Source: Xylocopa sonorina (lineage: Eukaryota > Arthropoda > Insecta > Hymenoptera > Apidae). From it: DNA of 64,000 nt. The stretch is from the NCBI RefSeq assembly GCF_050948175.1, contig NW_027490093.1, positions 1 to 64,000 on the forward strand, given 5' to 3'. Under the pieces are notes generated by a model. That model had not been told where the DNA came from, made no database searches, and saw nothing but the letters and a program-made list of their open reading frames with translations. A program made the translations under genes and the position numbers. This document shows, in pieces, positions 14,701-27,590 of the stretch (its first letter is position 1; the number at the start of each line of letters is the position of its first letter).

Positions 14701-17060
14701 TCGAAATGAGATGCGACATCTCGTTATAAGAAGCATTAGGACTCAATTGTTTCGATACGTAGACATCTGGAAACGCTATTTCCTAGCAGGGAAGTGTCGC
14801 ATTTACATTCTTTTTAAGTGAATACGAGGTATACATGACACTTCGCATTGAATGTTATCTCTTATCATGAATCACAGAAATGGGGGGCGATATCGCGTTT
14901 TAAGAAGCATTAGGTCTCTATTGCTACGATACGTAGACTTCTGCAAACGCTATTTCCTAGCAAGGAAGTTTCGCATTTACATTCATTTGAAGTGTATGCG
15001 ATGTATACGTGACACTTCGCAATAAATATTATATCTTATCATGAATCATAGAAATGAGATGCAATATCGCGTTTTGAGATGCATTAGAAATCTAATGCTA
15101 CGATACGCAGACATCTGCAAACGCTTTTTCCTAGCAAGGAAGTGTCGCAGTTACATTCTTTTGAATTATATGCGAGGTATACATAACACTACACAATGAA
15201 TATTATATCTTATATCGAAACATATGAATGAGATTCGATATCGCGATTTAAGAAGCATTACAACTCAATTGCTTCGATACGTAAACATCTGCAAACGCTA
15301 TTTCCTAGCAAGGAAGCGTCGCATTTACATTCTTTTGAAGTGAATACGTGGTATGCATGTCACTTCGCAATGAATATTATATCTTATAATGAAACATAGA
15401 ATTGAGATGCGATATCCCGCTTTAAGAAGCATTAGAACTCTATTGCTTCGAAACGTAGACATCTGCAAACGCTATTTCCTAGCAAGGAAGTGTCGCACTC
15501 ACATTCATTTGAAGTGAATACGAGGTATACATGACACTTCGCAATGAATATTATATCTTGTCATGAAACATAGGAATGAGATGCGATATCCCGATTTGAG
15601 AAGCATAAAACTCTATTTCTTCGATACGTAGACATCTACAAACGCTATTTCCTAGCAAGGATGTGTCGCATTTACATTCTTTTGAAGTGAATACGAGGTA
15701 TACATGACACTTCGAAATGAATATTATAACTTGTCATGAAACATAAAAATGAGATGCGATATCGTGTTTTAAGAAGCATTGGAATACTATTGCTACGATA
15801 CGTGGACATCTGCAAACGCTATTGCCTCGCAAGGTAGTGTCGCGTTTACATTCCTTTGAAATGAATAGGAGGTACAAATGACACTTCGCAATGAATGTTA
15901 TATCCTGTCATGAAACATAGATGTGAGACGCGATATCGAGTTTTACGTAGCATTAGAACTCTATTACTACGATACGTAGACATCTGCAAACGCTATTTCC
16001 TACCAAGGATGTGTCGCATTACATTCTTTTGAAGTGAATACGAGGTACACATGACACTTCGCATCGAATATTATATCTTATAATTAAACATAGAAAGGAG
16101 ATGCGGTGTCCCTTTTTAAAAAGCATTAGAACTCTATTGCTACGATACGTAGACATCTGGAAACGCTATTTCCTAGAAAGGAAGTGTCGCACTTACATTC
16201 TCTTGAAGAGAATATGAGGTATACATAACACACCACAATAAATATTATATCTTATCGTGAAACATAGAAATGTGATGCGATATTGCGATTTAAGAAGCAA
16301 CAGAACCCTGTTGCTACGATACGTAGACATCTGCAAACGCTATTTCCTAGCATGGAAGTGTCGCATTTACATTCAGTTGAAGTGTATGCGTGGTATACAT
16401 GACACTTCGCAATGATTATTATATACTATCATGAAACATAGGAATGAGATGCGATATCGCGTTTTGGGAAGCATTAGAACCTTATTGCTACGATACGTAG
16501 ACATTTGCAAACGCTATCTCCTAGTATGGAAGTGTAGCCTTTACATTCATTTGACGTGTATGCGAGGTATACATGACACTTCGCAATGATTATTATATAT
16601 TATCTTGAAACACAGGAATGAGATGCGATATCGCGTTTTGGGAAGCATTAGAACACTAATGCTACGATACGTAGACATCTGCAAACGCTATTTCCTAGCA
16701 GGGAAGTTTCGCAATTTACATTCATTTGAAGTGTAGACTAGATATACATAACAGTGCACTACGAATATTATACATTATCATGACACATAGAAATAAGATG
16801 CGATATCGCGTTTTGAGAAGCGTTAGAACTCTAATGCTACGATACGTAGACATCTGCAGACGCTATTTCCTAGCAAGGAAGTGTCACATTTACATTCTTT
16901 TGAAGTGAATACGAGGTATACATGGCACTTCGCAATGAATATTATATCTTATCGTGAAACATCGAAATGAGATGCGATATCACGATTCAAGAAGCATTAG
17001 AATTATATTACTTCGATACGTACACATCTGGAGACGCTATTTCCTAGCAAGGGAGAGTCG
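8743..17060. repeat. Diverged satellite monomers with short local duplications
   Basis: About 48 monomers without a dominating HOR. Short shared segments show past local exchange. 8871-9095 matches 10961-11185 (offset 2090, 12 monomers; shared gtatattata/gtatattaca and tctggtagcgc variants). The segment from 8351 recurs from 9743 (offset 1392, 8 monomers). 8510-8740 recurs at 10076-10306 (offset 1566, 9 monomers; ttttttattgtatgcgag variant). A monomer around 11999-12140 recurs at 28861-29000. Monomers near 13900-14130 carry the aberrant gtgtggcatt or shortened centre seen more fully at 31900-33350. No gene is supported. Confidence 0.85.
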
Positions 17061-20000
17061 CATTTACATTCTTTTGATGTGAATTCGAAGTATACACGAC
17101 ACTTCGCAATGAATATTATATCTTATCATGAGACATAGAAATGAGATGCGATATCGCGTTATAAGAAGCATTAGAACCCTATTGCCTCGATACGTAGACA
17201 TCTGCAAATGATATATCCTAGCAAGGAAGTGTAGCACTTACATTCACTTGAAGCGTGTGCGAGGTATAAGTGACACTTCGCAATGAATATTATATCTTAA
17301 CGTGAAACATAGAAATGAGATGCGACATCTCGTTTTAAGAAGCATTAGAACTCTACTGCTTCGATACGGAGACATCTGCAAACGCTATTTCCTGGCAAGG
17401 AAGTGTCGCATTTACATTCGTCTGAAGTGAATACGAGATATACATGTAACTTCGCAATGAATATTATATCTTATCGTGAAACATAGAAATGAGATGCGAT
17501 ATCACGTTTTGAGAAGCATTAGAACTCTATTGCTTCGATATATAGACATCTGCAGTCGCTATTTCCTAGCAAGGAAGTGTCGCATTTACATTCATTTGAA
17601 GTGTATACGAGGTGTGCGTAACACTTCGCAATGAATATTATATCTTATCATGAAACATAGATGTGTGATGCGATATCGCGTTTCAAGAAACATTAGAACT
17701 CTATTGCTTCGATACGTAGACATCTGCAAACACTATTTCCTTGCAAGGAAGTGTCGCACTCACATTCATTTGAAGTGAATACGAGGTATACATGACACTT
17801 CGCAATGAATATTATATCATATCATGAAACTTACAAATGAGATGCGATATCGCGTTTGAAGAAGGAATGGAACTATGTTGCTTCGACACGTGGACATCTG
17901 GAAACGCCTTCTCTAGCAAGGAAGTGTGGCAGTTACATTATTATGAAGTGTAAACGAGGTATACGTAACACTTCGCAATGAATATTATATTTTATCATGA
18001 AACATGGAAATGATATGCGCTATCGCGTTTTAAGAAGCAGTAGAACTCTACTGCTATGATACGCAGACATCTGCAAACGCTATTTCCTAGCAAGGAAGTG
18101 TCGCATTTACATTCCTTTGAAGTGAATACGAGGTATACATGACACTTCGCAATGAATATTATATCTCATCATCAAACATAGAAGTGTGATGCGATATCAC
18201 GTTTTAAGGAGCATTAGAACTCTATTGCTTCGAAACGTAGATATCTGCAAACGCAACTCCCTAGCACGGGAGTGTCGCACTTACATTCATTTAATGTGTA
18301 ACCGAGATATGCATGACACTTCGCAATGAATATTATATCTCATCATGAAACATAGAAATGAGATGCGATATCGCGTTTTGAGAAGCATTAGAACTCTATT
18401 GCTTCGATATATAGACATCTGCAGTCGCTATTTCCTAGCAAGGAAGTGTCGCATTTACATTCATTTGAAGTGTATACGAGGTGTGCGTAACACTTCGCAA
18501 TGAATATTATATCTTATCATGAAACATAGATGTGTGATGCGATATCGCGTTTCAAGAAACATTAGAACTCTATTGCTTCGATGCGTAGACATGTGCAAAC
18601 ACTATTTCCTTGCAAGGAAGTGTCGCACTCACATTCATTTGAAGTGAATACGAGGTATACATGACACTTCGCAATGAATATTATATCATATCATGAAACT
18701 TACAAATGAGATGCGATATCGCGTTTGAAGAAGGAATAGAACTATGTTGCTTCGACATGTGGACATCTGGAAACGCCTTCTCTAGCAAGAAAGTGTGGCA
18801 GTTACATAATTATGAAGTGTAGACGAGGTATACGTAACACTTCGCAATGAATATTATATTTTATCATGAAACATAGAAATGATATGCGCTATCGCGTTTT
18901 AAGAAGCAGTAGAACTCTACTGCTATGATACGCAGACATCTGCAAACGCTATTTCCTAGCAAGGAAGAGTCGCATTTACATTCCTTTGAAGTGAATACGA
19001 GGTATACATGACACTTCGCAATGAATATTATATCTCATCATCAAACATAGAAGTGCGATATCACGTTTTAAGAAGCATTAGAACTCTATTGCTTCGATAC
19101 GTAGTAATCTGCAAACGCAATTTCCTAGCAAGGAAGTGTCGCAATTACATTCTTTTGAAGTGAATGCGAGGTATACATAACACTCCACAATGAATATCAT
19201 ATCTTATCATGAAACACAGAAATGAGATGCGATTTGGCGATTTAAGAAGCATTAGGACTCTAGTGCTTCGATACGTAGATATCTGCAAACGATACTTCCT
19301 AGCAAGGAAGTGTCGCATTTACATTCTTCTGATGTGAATTCGAAGTATACACGACACTTCGCAATGAATATTATATCTTATCATGAGACATAGAAATGAG
19401 ATGCGATATCGCGTTATAAGAAGCATTAGAACCCTATTGCCACGATACGTAGACATCTGCAAATGATATATCCTAGCAAGGAAGTGTAGCACTTACATTC
19501 ACTTGAAGCGTGTGCGAGGTATAAGTGACACTTCGCAATGAATATTATATCTTAACGTGAAACATAGAAATGAGATGCGATATCACGTTTTAAGATGCAT
19601 TAGAACACTATTGCTACGATACGTAGACATCTGCAAACGCTATTTCCTAGTAATGAAGTGTCGCAGTTACATTCTTTTGAGGTGAATACGAGGTATTCAT
19701 AACACTCCACAATAAATAGTATATCTTATCGTGAAACATAGAAAAAAGAAGCGATATCGCGATTTAAGAAGCATTAGAACTCTATCGCTTCGATACGTAG
19801 ACATCTGCGATCGCTATTTCCTAGCAACGAAGTATAGCATTTACATTCAATTGAAGTGTATGCGAGGTATAAGTGACACTTCGCAATAAATATCATATCT
19901 TATCATGAAACATAGAAATGAGATGCGATACCTTGAATTTATGAAGATTTAGAACTCTGTTGCTACGATACGTAGACATCCGGAAACGCTATTTCCAAGC

Positions 20001-21445
20001 AAGGAAGTGTCGCATTTACATTCTTTTGTAGTGATTACGAGGTATTCATGACACTTCGCAATGAATATTATATCCTATCATGAAACATAGAAATGTGATA
20101 CGATATCGCGTTTTGAGAAGCATTAGAACTCTATTGCTTCGATATATAGACATCTGCAGTCGCTATTTCCTAGCAAGGAAGTGTCGCATTTACATTCATT
20201 TGAAGTGTATACGAGGTGTGCGTAACACTTCGCAATGAATATTATATCTTATCATGAAACATAGACGTGTGATGCGATATCGCGTTTCAAGAAGCATTAG
20301 AACTCTATTGCTTCGAAACGTAGATATCTGCAAACGCAACTCCCTAGCACGGGAGTGTCGCACTTACATTCATTTAGTGTGTAACCGAGATATGCATGAC
20401 ACTTCGCAATGAATATTATATCTCATCATGAAACATAGAAATGAGATGCGATATCGCGTTTTGAGAAGCATTAGAACTCTATTGCTTCGATATATAGACA
20501 TCTGCAGTCGCTATTTCCTAGCAAGGAAGTGTCGCATTTACATTCATTTGAAGTGTATACGAGGTGTGCGTAACACTTCGCAATGAATATTATATCTTAT
20601 CATGAAACATAGACGTGTGATGCGATATCGCGTTTCAAGAAACATTAGAACTCTATTGCTTCGATGCGTAGACATCTGCAAACACTATTTCCTTGCAAGG
20701 AAGTGTCGCACTCACATTCATTTGAAGTGAATACGAGGTATACATGACACTTCGCAATGAATATTATATCATATCATGAAACTTACAAATGAGATGCGAT
20801 ATCGCGTTTGAAGAAGGAATAGAACTATGTTGCTTCGACACGTGGACATCTGGAAACGCCTTCTCTAGCAAGAAAGTGTGGCAGTTACATTATTATGAAG
20901 TGTAGACGAGGTATACGTAACACTTCGCAATGAATATTATATTTTATCATGAAACATAGAAATGGTATGCGCTATCGCGTTTTAAGAAGCAATAGAACAC
21001 TACTGCTATGATACGCAGACATCTGCAAACGCTATTTCCTAGCAAGGAAGAGTCGCATTTACATTCCTTTGAAGTGAATACGAGGTATACATGACACTTC
21101 GCAATGAATATTATATCTCATCATCAAACATAGAAGTGCGATATCACGTTTTAAGAAGCATTAGAACTCTATTGCTTCGATACGTAGTAATCTGCAAACG
21201 CAATTTCCTAGCAAGGAAGTGTCGCAATTACATTCTTTTGAAGTGAATGCGAGGTATACATAACACTCCACAATGAATATCATATCTTATCATGAAACAC
21301 AGAAATGAGATGCGACTTGGCGATTTAAGAAGCATTAGGACTCTAGTGCTTCGATACGTAGATATCTGCAAACGATACTTCCTAGCAAGGAAGTGTCGCA
21401 TTTACATTCTTTTGATGTGAATTCGAAGTATACACGACACATCGC
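17060..21445. repeat. Nested 5-mer and 12-mer HOR region
   Basis: Two HOR scales overlap. A 5-monomer unit marked by gatatatagacatctgcagtc occurs at 17537 and 18406 (offset 869; match about 17450-18205 with 18319-19070). The marker recurs at 20141 and 20489 (offset 348, two monomers). A 12-monomer unit gives a match of about 18212-19360 with 20295-21443 (offset 2083). A third relation pairs 17076-17315 with 19331-19570 (offset 2255). A 5 bp loss in the centre of one monomer (catagaagtgcgatatc) is present at about 19050 and 21134 but not at 18180, so it arose before the 12-mer duplication and after the 5-mer duplication. No genes. Confidence 0.88.
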
Positions 21446-24400
21446 AATGAATATTATATCTTATCATGAAACATGGAAATGAGATGCGATATCCCGTTTC
21501 AAGAAGCATTAGAACTCTATTGCTTCGATACGTAGACATCTGCAATCGCTACTTCCTAGCAAGGAACTGTCGCATTTACATTCATTTGAAGTGTATGCGA
21601 GGTATACATAACACATCGCAATGAATATTATATCTTATCGTGAAACATAAATATGAGATGCGATCTCGCGATATAAGAAGCATTAGAACTCTATTGCTAC
21701 GATACGCAGAAATCTGCAAACGCTATTTCCTAGCAAGCAAGTGTCGCATTAACATTCTTTTGAAGTGTATGCGAGGTATACATAACACTTCGCAATGAAT
21801 ATTATATGTTGTCACGAAACATAGAAATGAGATGCGATATCTCGTTTTAAGAAGCATTATAACACGCTTGCTACGATACGTAGACATCTGCAAACTCTAT
21901 TTCCTAGCAAGGAAGTGTCGCATTTACATTCATTTGAATTGAATACGAGGAATACATGAAACTTCGCAATGAAAATTATTTCTTATCGTGAAGCATAGAA
22001 ATGAGAAGCGATATTCCGTTTCAAGAAGCATTAGAACTCTATTGCTTCGATACGTAGACGTCTGCAAACGCTATTTCCTAGCAAGGAACTGTCGCATTTA
22101 CATTAATTTGAAGTGTATGCGATGTATACGTGACACTTCGCAATAAATATTATATCTTTTCATGAAACATAGAAATGAGATGCGATATCGCGTTTTGAGA
22201 TGCAATAGAAATCTAATGCTACGATACGCAGAAATCTGCAAACGCTATTTCCTAGCAAGGAAGTGTCGCATTTACATTCTTTTGAGGTGAATACGAGGTA
22301 TACATAACACTCCACAATGAATATTATATCTTATCGTGAAACATAGATCTGAGGTTCGATCTTGCGATATAAGAAGCATAAGAACTCTATTGCTACGATA
22401 CGTAGATATCTGCAAACGATATTTCCTAGCAAGGAAGTGTCACATTTACATTCTTTTGAAGTGAATGCGAGGTATACATGACACTTCGCAATTAATATTA
22501 TATCTTATCATGAAACATGGAAATGAGATGCGATATCCCGTTTCAAGAAGCATTAGAACTCTATTGCTTCGATACGTAGACATCTGCAATCGCTACTTCC
22601 TAGTAAGGAACTGTCGCATTTACATTCATTTGAAGTGTATGCGAGGTATACATAACACTTCGCAATAAATATTATATCTTATCGTGAAACGTAGATATGA
22701 GATGCGATCTCGCGATATAAGAAGCATTAGAACTCTATTGCTACGATACGCAGAAATCTGCAAACGCTATTTCCTAGCAAGGAAGTGTCGCATTAACATT
22801 CTTTTGAAGTGTATGCGAGGTATACATAACACTTCGCAATGAATATTATATGTTGTCACGAAACATAGAAATGAGATGCGATATCTCGTTTTAAGAAGCA
22901 TTATAACACGCTTGCTACGATACGTAGACATCTGCAAACTCTATTTCCTAGCAAGGAAGTGTTGCATTTACATTCAATTGAAGTGAATACGAGGAATACA
23001 TGAAACTTCGCAATGAATATTATTTCTTATCGTGAAGCATAGAAATGAGATGCGATATTCCGTTTCAAGAAGCATTAGAACTCTATTGCTTCGATACGTA
23101 GACGTCTGCAAACGCTATTTCCTAGCAAGGAACTGTCGCATTTACATTCATTTGAAGTGTATGCGATGTATACGTGACACTTCGCAATAAATATTATATC
23201 TTTTCATGAAACATAGAAATGAGATGCGATATCGCGTTTTGAGATGCAATAGATATCTAATGCTACGATACGCAGAAATCTGCAAACGCTATTTCCTAGA
23301 AAGGAAGTGTCGCATTTACATACTTTTGAGGTGAATACGAGGTATACATAACACTCCACAATGAATATTATATCTTATTGTGAAACATAGATCTGAGATT
23401 CGATCTTGCGATATAAGAAGCATAAGAACTCTATTGCTACGATACGTAGACATCTGCAAACGACATTTCCTAGCAAGGAAGTGTCGCATTTACATTCTTT
23501 TGAAGTGAATGCGAGGTATACATGACACTTCGCAATTAATATTATATCTTATCATGAAACATGGAAATGAGATGCGATATCCCGTTTCAAGAAGCATTAG
23601 AACTCTATTGCTTCGATACGTAGACATCTGCAATCGCTACTTCCTAGCAAGGAACTGTCGCATTTACATTCATTTGAAGTGTATGCGAGGTGTACATAAC
23701 ACATCGCAATGAATATTATATCTTATCGTGAAACATAAATATGAGATGCGATCTCGCGATATAAGAAGCATTAGAACTCTATTGCTACGATACGCAGAAA
23801 TCTGCAAACGCTATTTCCTAGCAAGGAAGTGTCGCATTAACATTCTTTTGAAGTGTATGCGAGGTATACATAACACTTCGCAATGAATATCATATGTTGT
23901 CACGAAACATAGAAATGAGATGCGATATCTCGTTTTAAGAAGCATTATAACACGCTTGCTACGATACGTGGACATCTGCAAACTCTATTTCCTAGCAAGG
24001 AAGTGTCGCATTTACATTCATTTGAAGTGTATGCGATGTATACGTGACACTTCGCAATAAATATTATATCTTTTCATGAAATATGGAAATGAGATGCGAT
24101 ATCCCGTTTCAAGAAGCATTAGAACTCTATTGCTTCGATACGTAGACATCTGCAATCGCTACTTCCTAGCAAGGAACTGTCGCATTTACATTCATTTGAA
24201 GTGTATGCGAGGTATACATAACACTTCGCAATGAATATTATATCTTATCGTGAAACATAGATATGAGATGAGATCTCGCGATATAAGAAGCATTAGAACT
24301 CTATTGCTACGATACGTAGACATCTGCAAACGTTATTTCCTAGCAAGGAAGTGTCGCATTAACATTCTTTTGAAGTGTATGCGAGGTACACATAACACTT

Positions 24401-27400
24401 CGCAATGAATATTATATGTTGTCACGAAACATAGAAATGAGATGCGATATCTCGTTTTAAGAAGCATTATAACACGCTTGCTACGATACGTAGACATCTG
24501 CAAACTCTATTTCCTAGCAAGGAAGTGTTGCATTTACATTCAATTGAAGTGAATACGAGGAATACATGAAACTTCGCAATGAATATTATTTCTTACCGTG
24601 AAGCATAGAAATGAGATGCGATATTCCGTTTCAAGAAGCATTAGAACTCTATTGCTTCGATACGTAGACGTCTGCAAACGCTATTTCCTAGCAAGGAACT
24701 GTCGCATTTACATTCATTTGAAGTGTATGCGATGTATACGTGACACTTTGCAATAAATATTATATCTTTTCATGAAACATAGAAATGAGATGCGATATCG
24801 CGTTTTGAGATGCAATAGATATCTAATGCTACGATACGCAGAAATCTGCAAACGCTATTTCCTAGAAAGGAAGTGTCGCATTTACATACTTTTGAGGTGA
24901 ATACGAGGTATACATAACACTCCACAATGAATATTATATCTTATTGTGAAACATAGATCTGAGATTCGATCTTGCGATATAAGAAGCATAAGAACTCTAT
25001 TGCTACGATACGTAGACATCTGCAAACGATATTTCCTAGCAAGGAAGTGTCGCATTTACATTCTTTTGAAGTGAATGCGAGGTATACATGACACTTCGCA
25101 ATTAATATTATATCTTATCATGAAACATGGAAATGAGATGCGATATCCCGTTTCAAGAAGCATTAGAACTCTATTGCTTCGATACGTAGACATCTGCAAT
25201 CGCTACTTCCTAGCAAGGAACTGTCGCATTTACATTCATTTGAAGTGTATGCGAGGTATACATAACACATCGCAATGAATATTATATCTTATCGTGAAAC
25301 ATAAATACGAGATGCGATCTCGCGATATAAGAAGCATTAGAACTCTATTGCTACGATACGCAGAAATCTGCAAACGCTATTTCCTAGCAAGGAAGTGTCG
25401 CATTAACATTCTTTTGAAGTGTATGCGAGGTATACATAACACTTCGCAATGAATATTATATGTTGTCACGAAACATAGAAATGAGATGCGATATCTCGTT
25501 TTAAGAAGCATTATAACACGCTTGCTACGATACGTAGACATCTGCAAACTCTATTTCCTAGCAAGGAAGTGTCGCATTTACATTCATTTGAAGTGAATAC
25601 GAGGAATACATGAAACTTCGCAATGAAAATTATTTCTTATCGTGAAGCATAGAAATGAGATGCGATATTCCGTTTCAAGAAGCATTAGAACTCTATTGCT
25701 TCGATACGTAGACGTCTGTAAACGCTATTTCCTAGCAAGGAACTGTCGCATTTACATTCTTTTGAAGTGAATGCGAGGTATACATGACACTTCGCAATTA
25801 ATATTATATCTTATCATGAAACATGGAAATGATATGCGATATCCCGTTTCAAGAAGCATTAGAACTCTATTGCTTCGATACGTAGACATCTGCAATCGCT
25901 ACTTCCTAGCAAGGAACTGTCGCATTTATATTCATTTGAAGTGTATGCGAGGTATACATAACACATCGCAATGAATATTATATCTTATCGTGAAACATAA
26001 ATATGAGATGCGATCTCGCGATATAAGAAGCATTAGAACTCTATTGCTACGATACGCAGAAATCTGCAAACGCTATTTCCTAGCAAGGAAGTGTCGCATT
26101 AACATTCTTTTGAAGTGTATGCGAGGTATACATAACACTTCGCAATGAATATTATATGTTGTTACGAAACATAGAAATGAGATGCGATATCTCGTTTTAA
26201 GAAGCATTATAACACGCTTGCTACGATACGTAGACATCTGCAAACTCTATTTCCTAGCAAGGAAGTGTCAGATTTACATTCATTTGAAGTGAATACGAGG
26301 AATACATGAAACTTCGCAATGAAAATTATTTCTTATCGTGAAGCATAGAAATGAGATGCGATATCTCGTTTTAAGAATCATTAGAACTCTATTGCTACGA
26401 TACGTAGACATCTGCAAACGTTATTTGCTAGCAAGGAAGTGTCGCATATACATTCATTTGAAGTGTATGCGATGTATACGTGACACTTCGCAATGAAAAT
26501 TATTTCTTATCGTGAAGCATAGAAATGAGATGCGATATTCCGTTTCAAGAAGCATTAGAACTCTATTGCTTCGATACGTAGACGTCTGTAAACGCTATTT
26601 CCTAGCAAGGAACTGTCGCATTTACATTCATTTGAAGTGTATGCGATGTATACGTGACACTTCGTAATAAATATTATATCTTTTCATGAAACATAGAAAT
26701 GAGATGCGATATCGCGTTTTGAGATGCAATAGAAATCTAAGGCTACGATACGCAGAAATCTGCAAACGCTATTTCCTAGCAAGGAAGTGTCGCATTTACA
26801 TTCTTTTGAGGTGAATACGAGGTATACATAACACTCCACAATGAATATTATATCTTATCGTGAAACATAGATCTGAGGTTCGATCTTGCGATATAAGAAG
26901 CATAAGAACTCTATTGCTATGATACGTAGACCTCTGCAAACGCTATTTCCTAGCAAGGAAGTGTCGCATTTACATTCATTTGAAGTGTATGCGAGGTATA
27001 CATAACACTTCGCAATCAATATTATATGTTATCATGAAACATAGAAATGAGATGCGATATCTCGTTTTAAGAATCATTAGAACTCTATTGCTACGATACG
27101 TAGACATCTGCAAACGTTATTTGCTAGCAAGGAAGTGTCGCATTTACATTCATTTGAAGCGTATGCGATGTATACGTGACACTTCGCAATGAAAATTATT
27201 TCTTATCGTGAAACATAGAAATGAGATGCGATATTCCGTTTCAAGAAGCATTAGAACTCTATTGCTTCGATACGCAGACGTCTGCAAACGATATTTCCTA
27301 GCAAGGAAGTGTCGCATTTACATTCTTTTGAAGTGAATGCGAGGTATACATGACACTTCGCAATTAATATTATATCTCATCATGAAACATGGAAATGAGA

Positions 27401-27590
27401 TGCGATATCCCGTTTCAAGAAGCATTAGAACTCTATTGCTTCGAAACGTAGACATCTGCAATCGCTACTTCCTAGCAAGGAACTGTCGCATTTACATTCA
27501 TTTGAAGTGTATGCGAGGTATACATAACACTTCGCAATGAATATTATATCTTATCGTGAAACATAGATATGAGATGCGATCTCGCGATTT
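21445..27590. repeat. 6-monomer HOR block (1044 bp unit), first locus
   Basis: Six monomer types, here called M1-M6, cycle with a 1044 bp (6 x 174) period. M1 has catggaaatgag, tatcccgtttcaag and caatcgctacttcc. M2 has gcgatctcgcgatataag. M3 has tatgttgtcacgaaac and cattataacacgcttgc. M4 has gaagcatag and attccgtttcaag. M5 has aataaatattatatctttt and gagatgcaatag. M6 has catagatctgag and ttcgatcttgcg. M1 recurs near 21445, 22489, 23533, 24060, 25099, 25795 and 27361. Several of those steps are 3, 4 or 9 monomers instead of 6, so the block contains deletions and jumps that keep the 174 bp register. No genes. Confidence 0.92.
24000..24090. repeat. Hybrid M5/M1 monomer at an HOR register jump
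   Basis: The monomer begins as M5 (gatgtatacgtgacacttcg, then aataaatattatatctttt) and changes at about 24078 to M1 (atatggaaatgagatgcg, then tatcccgtttcaag). The preceding monomers are M1, M2 and M3, so part of the six-monomer unit is missing here and the cycle restarts at M1. The spacing remains a whole number of monomers. This is a recombinant monomer as expected from exchange between non-equivalent but aligned monomers. Confidence 0.82.
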
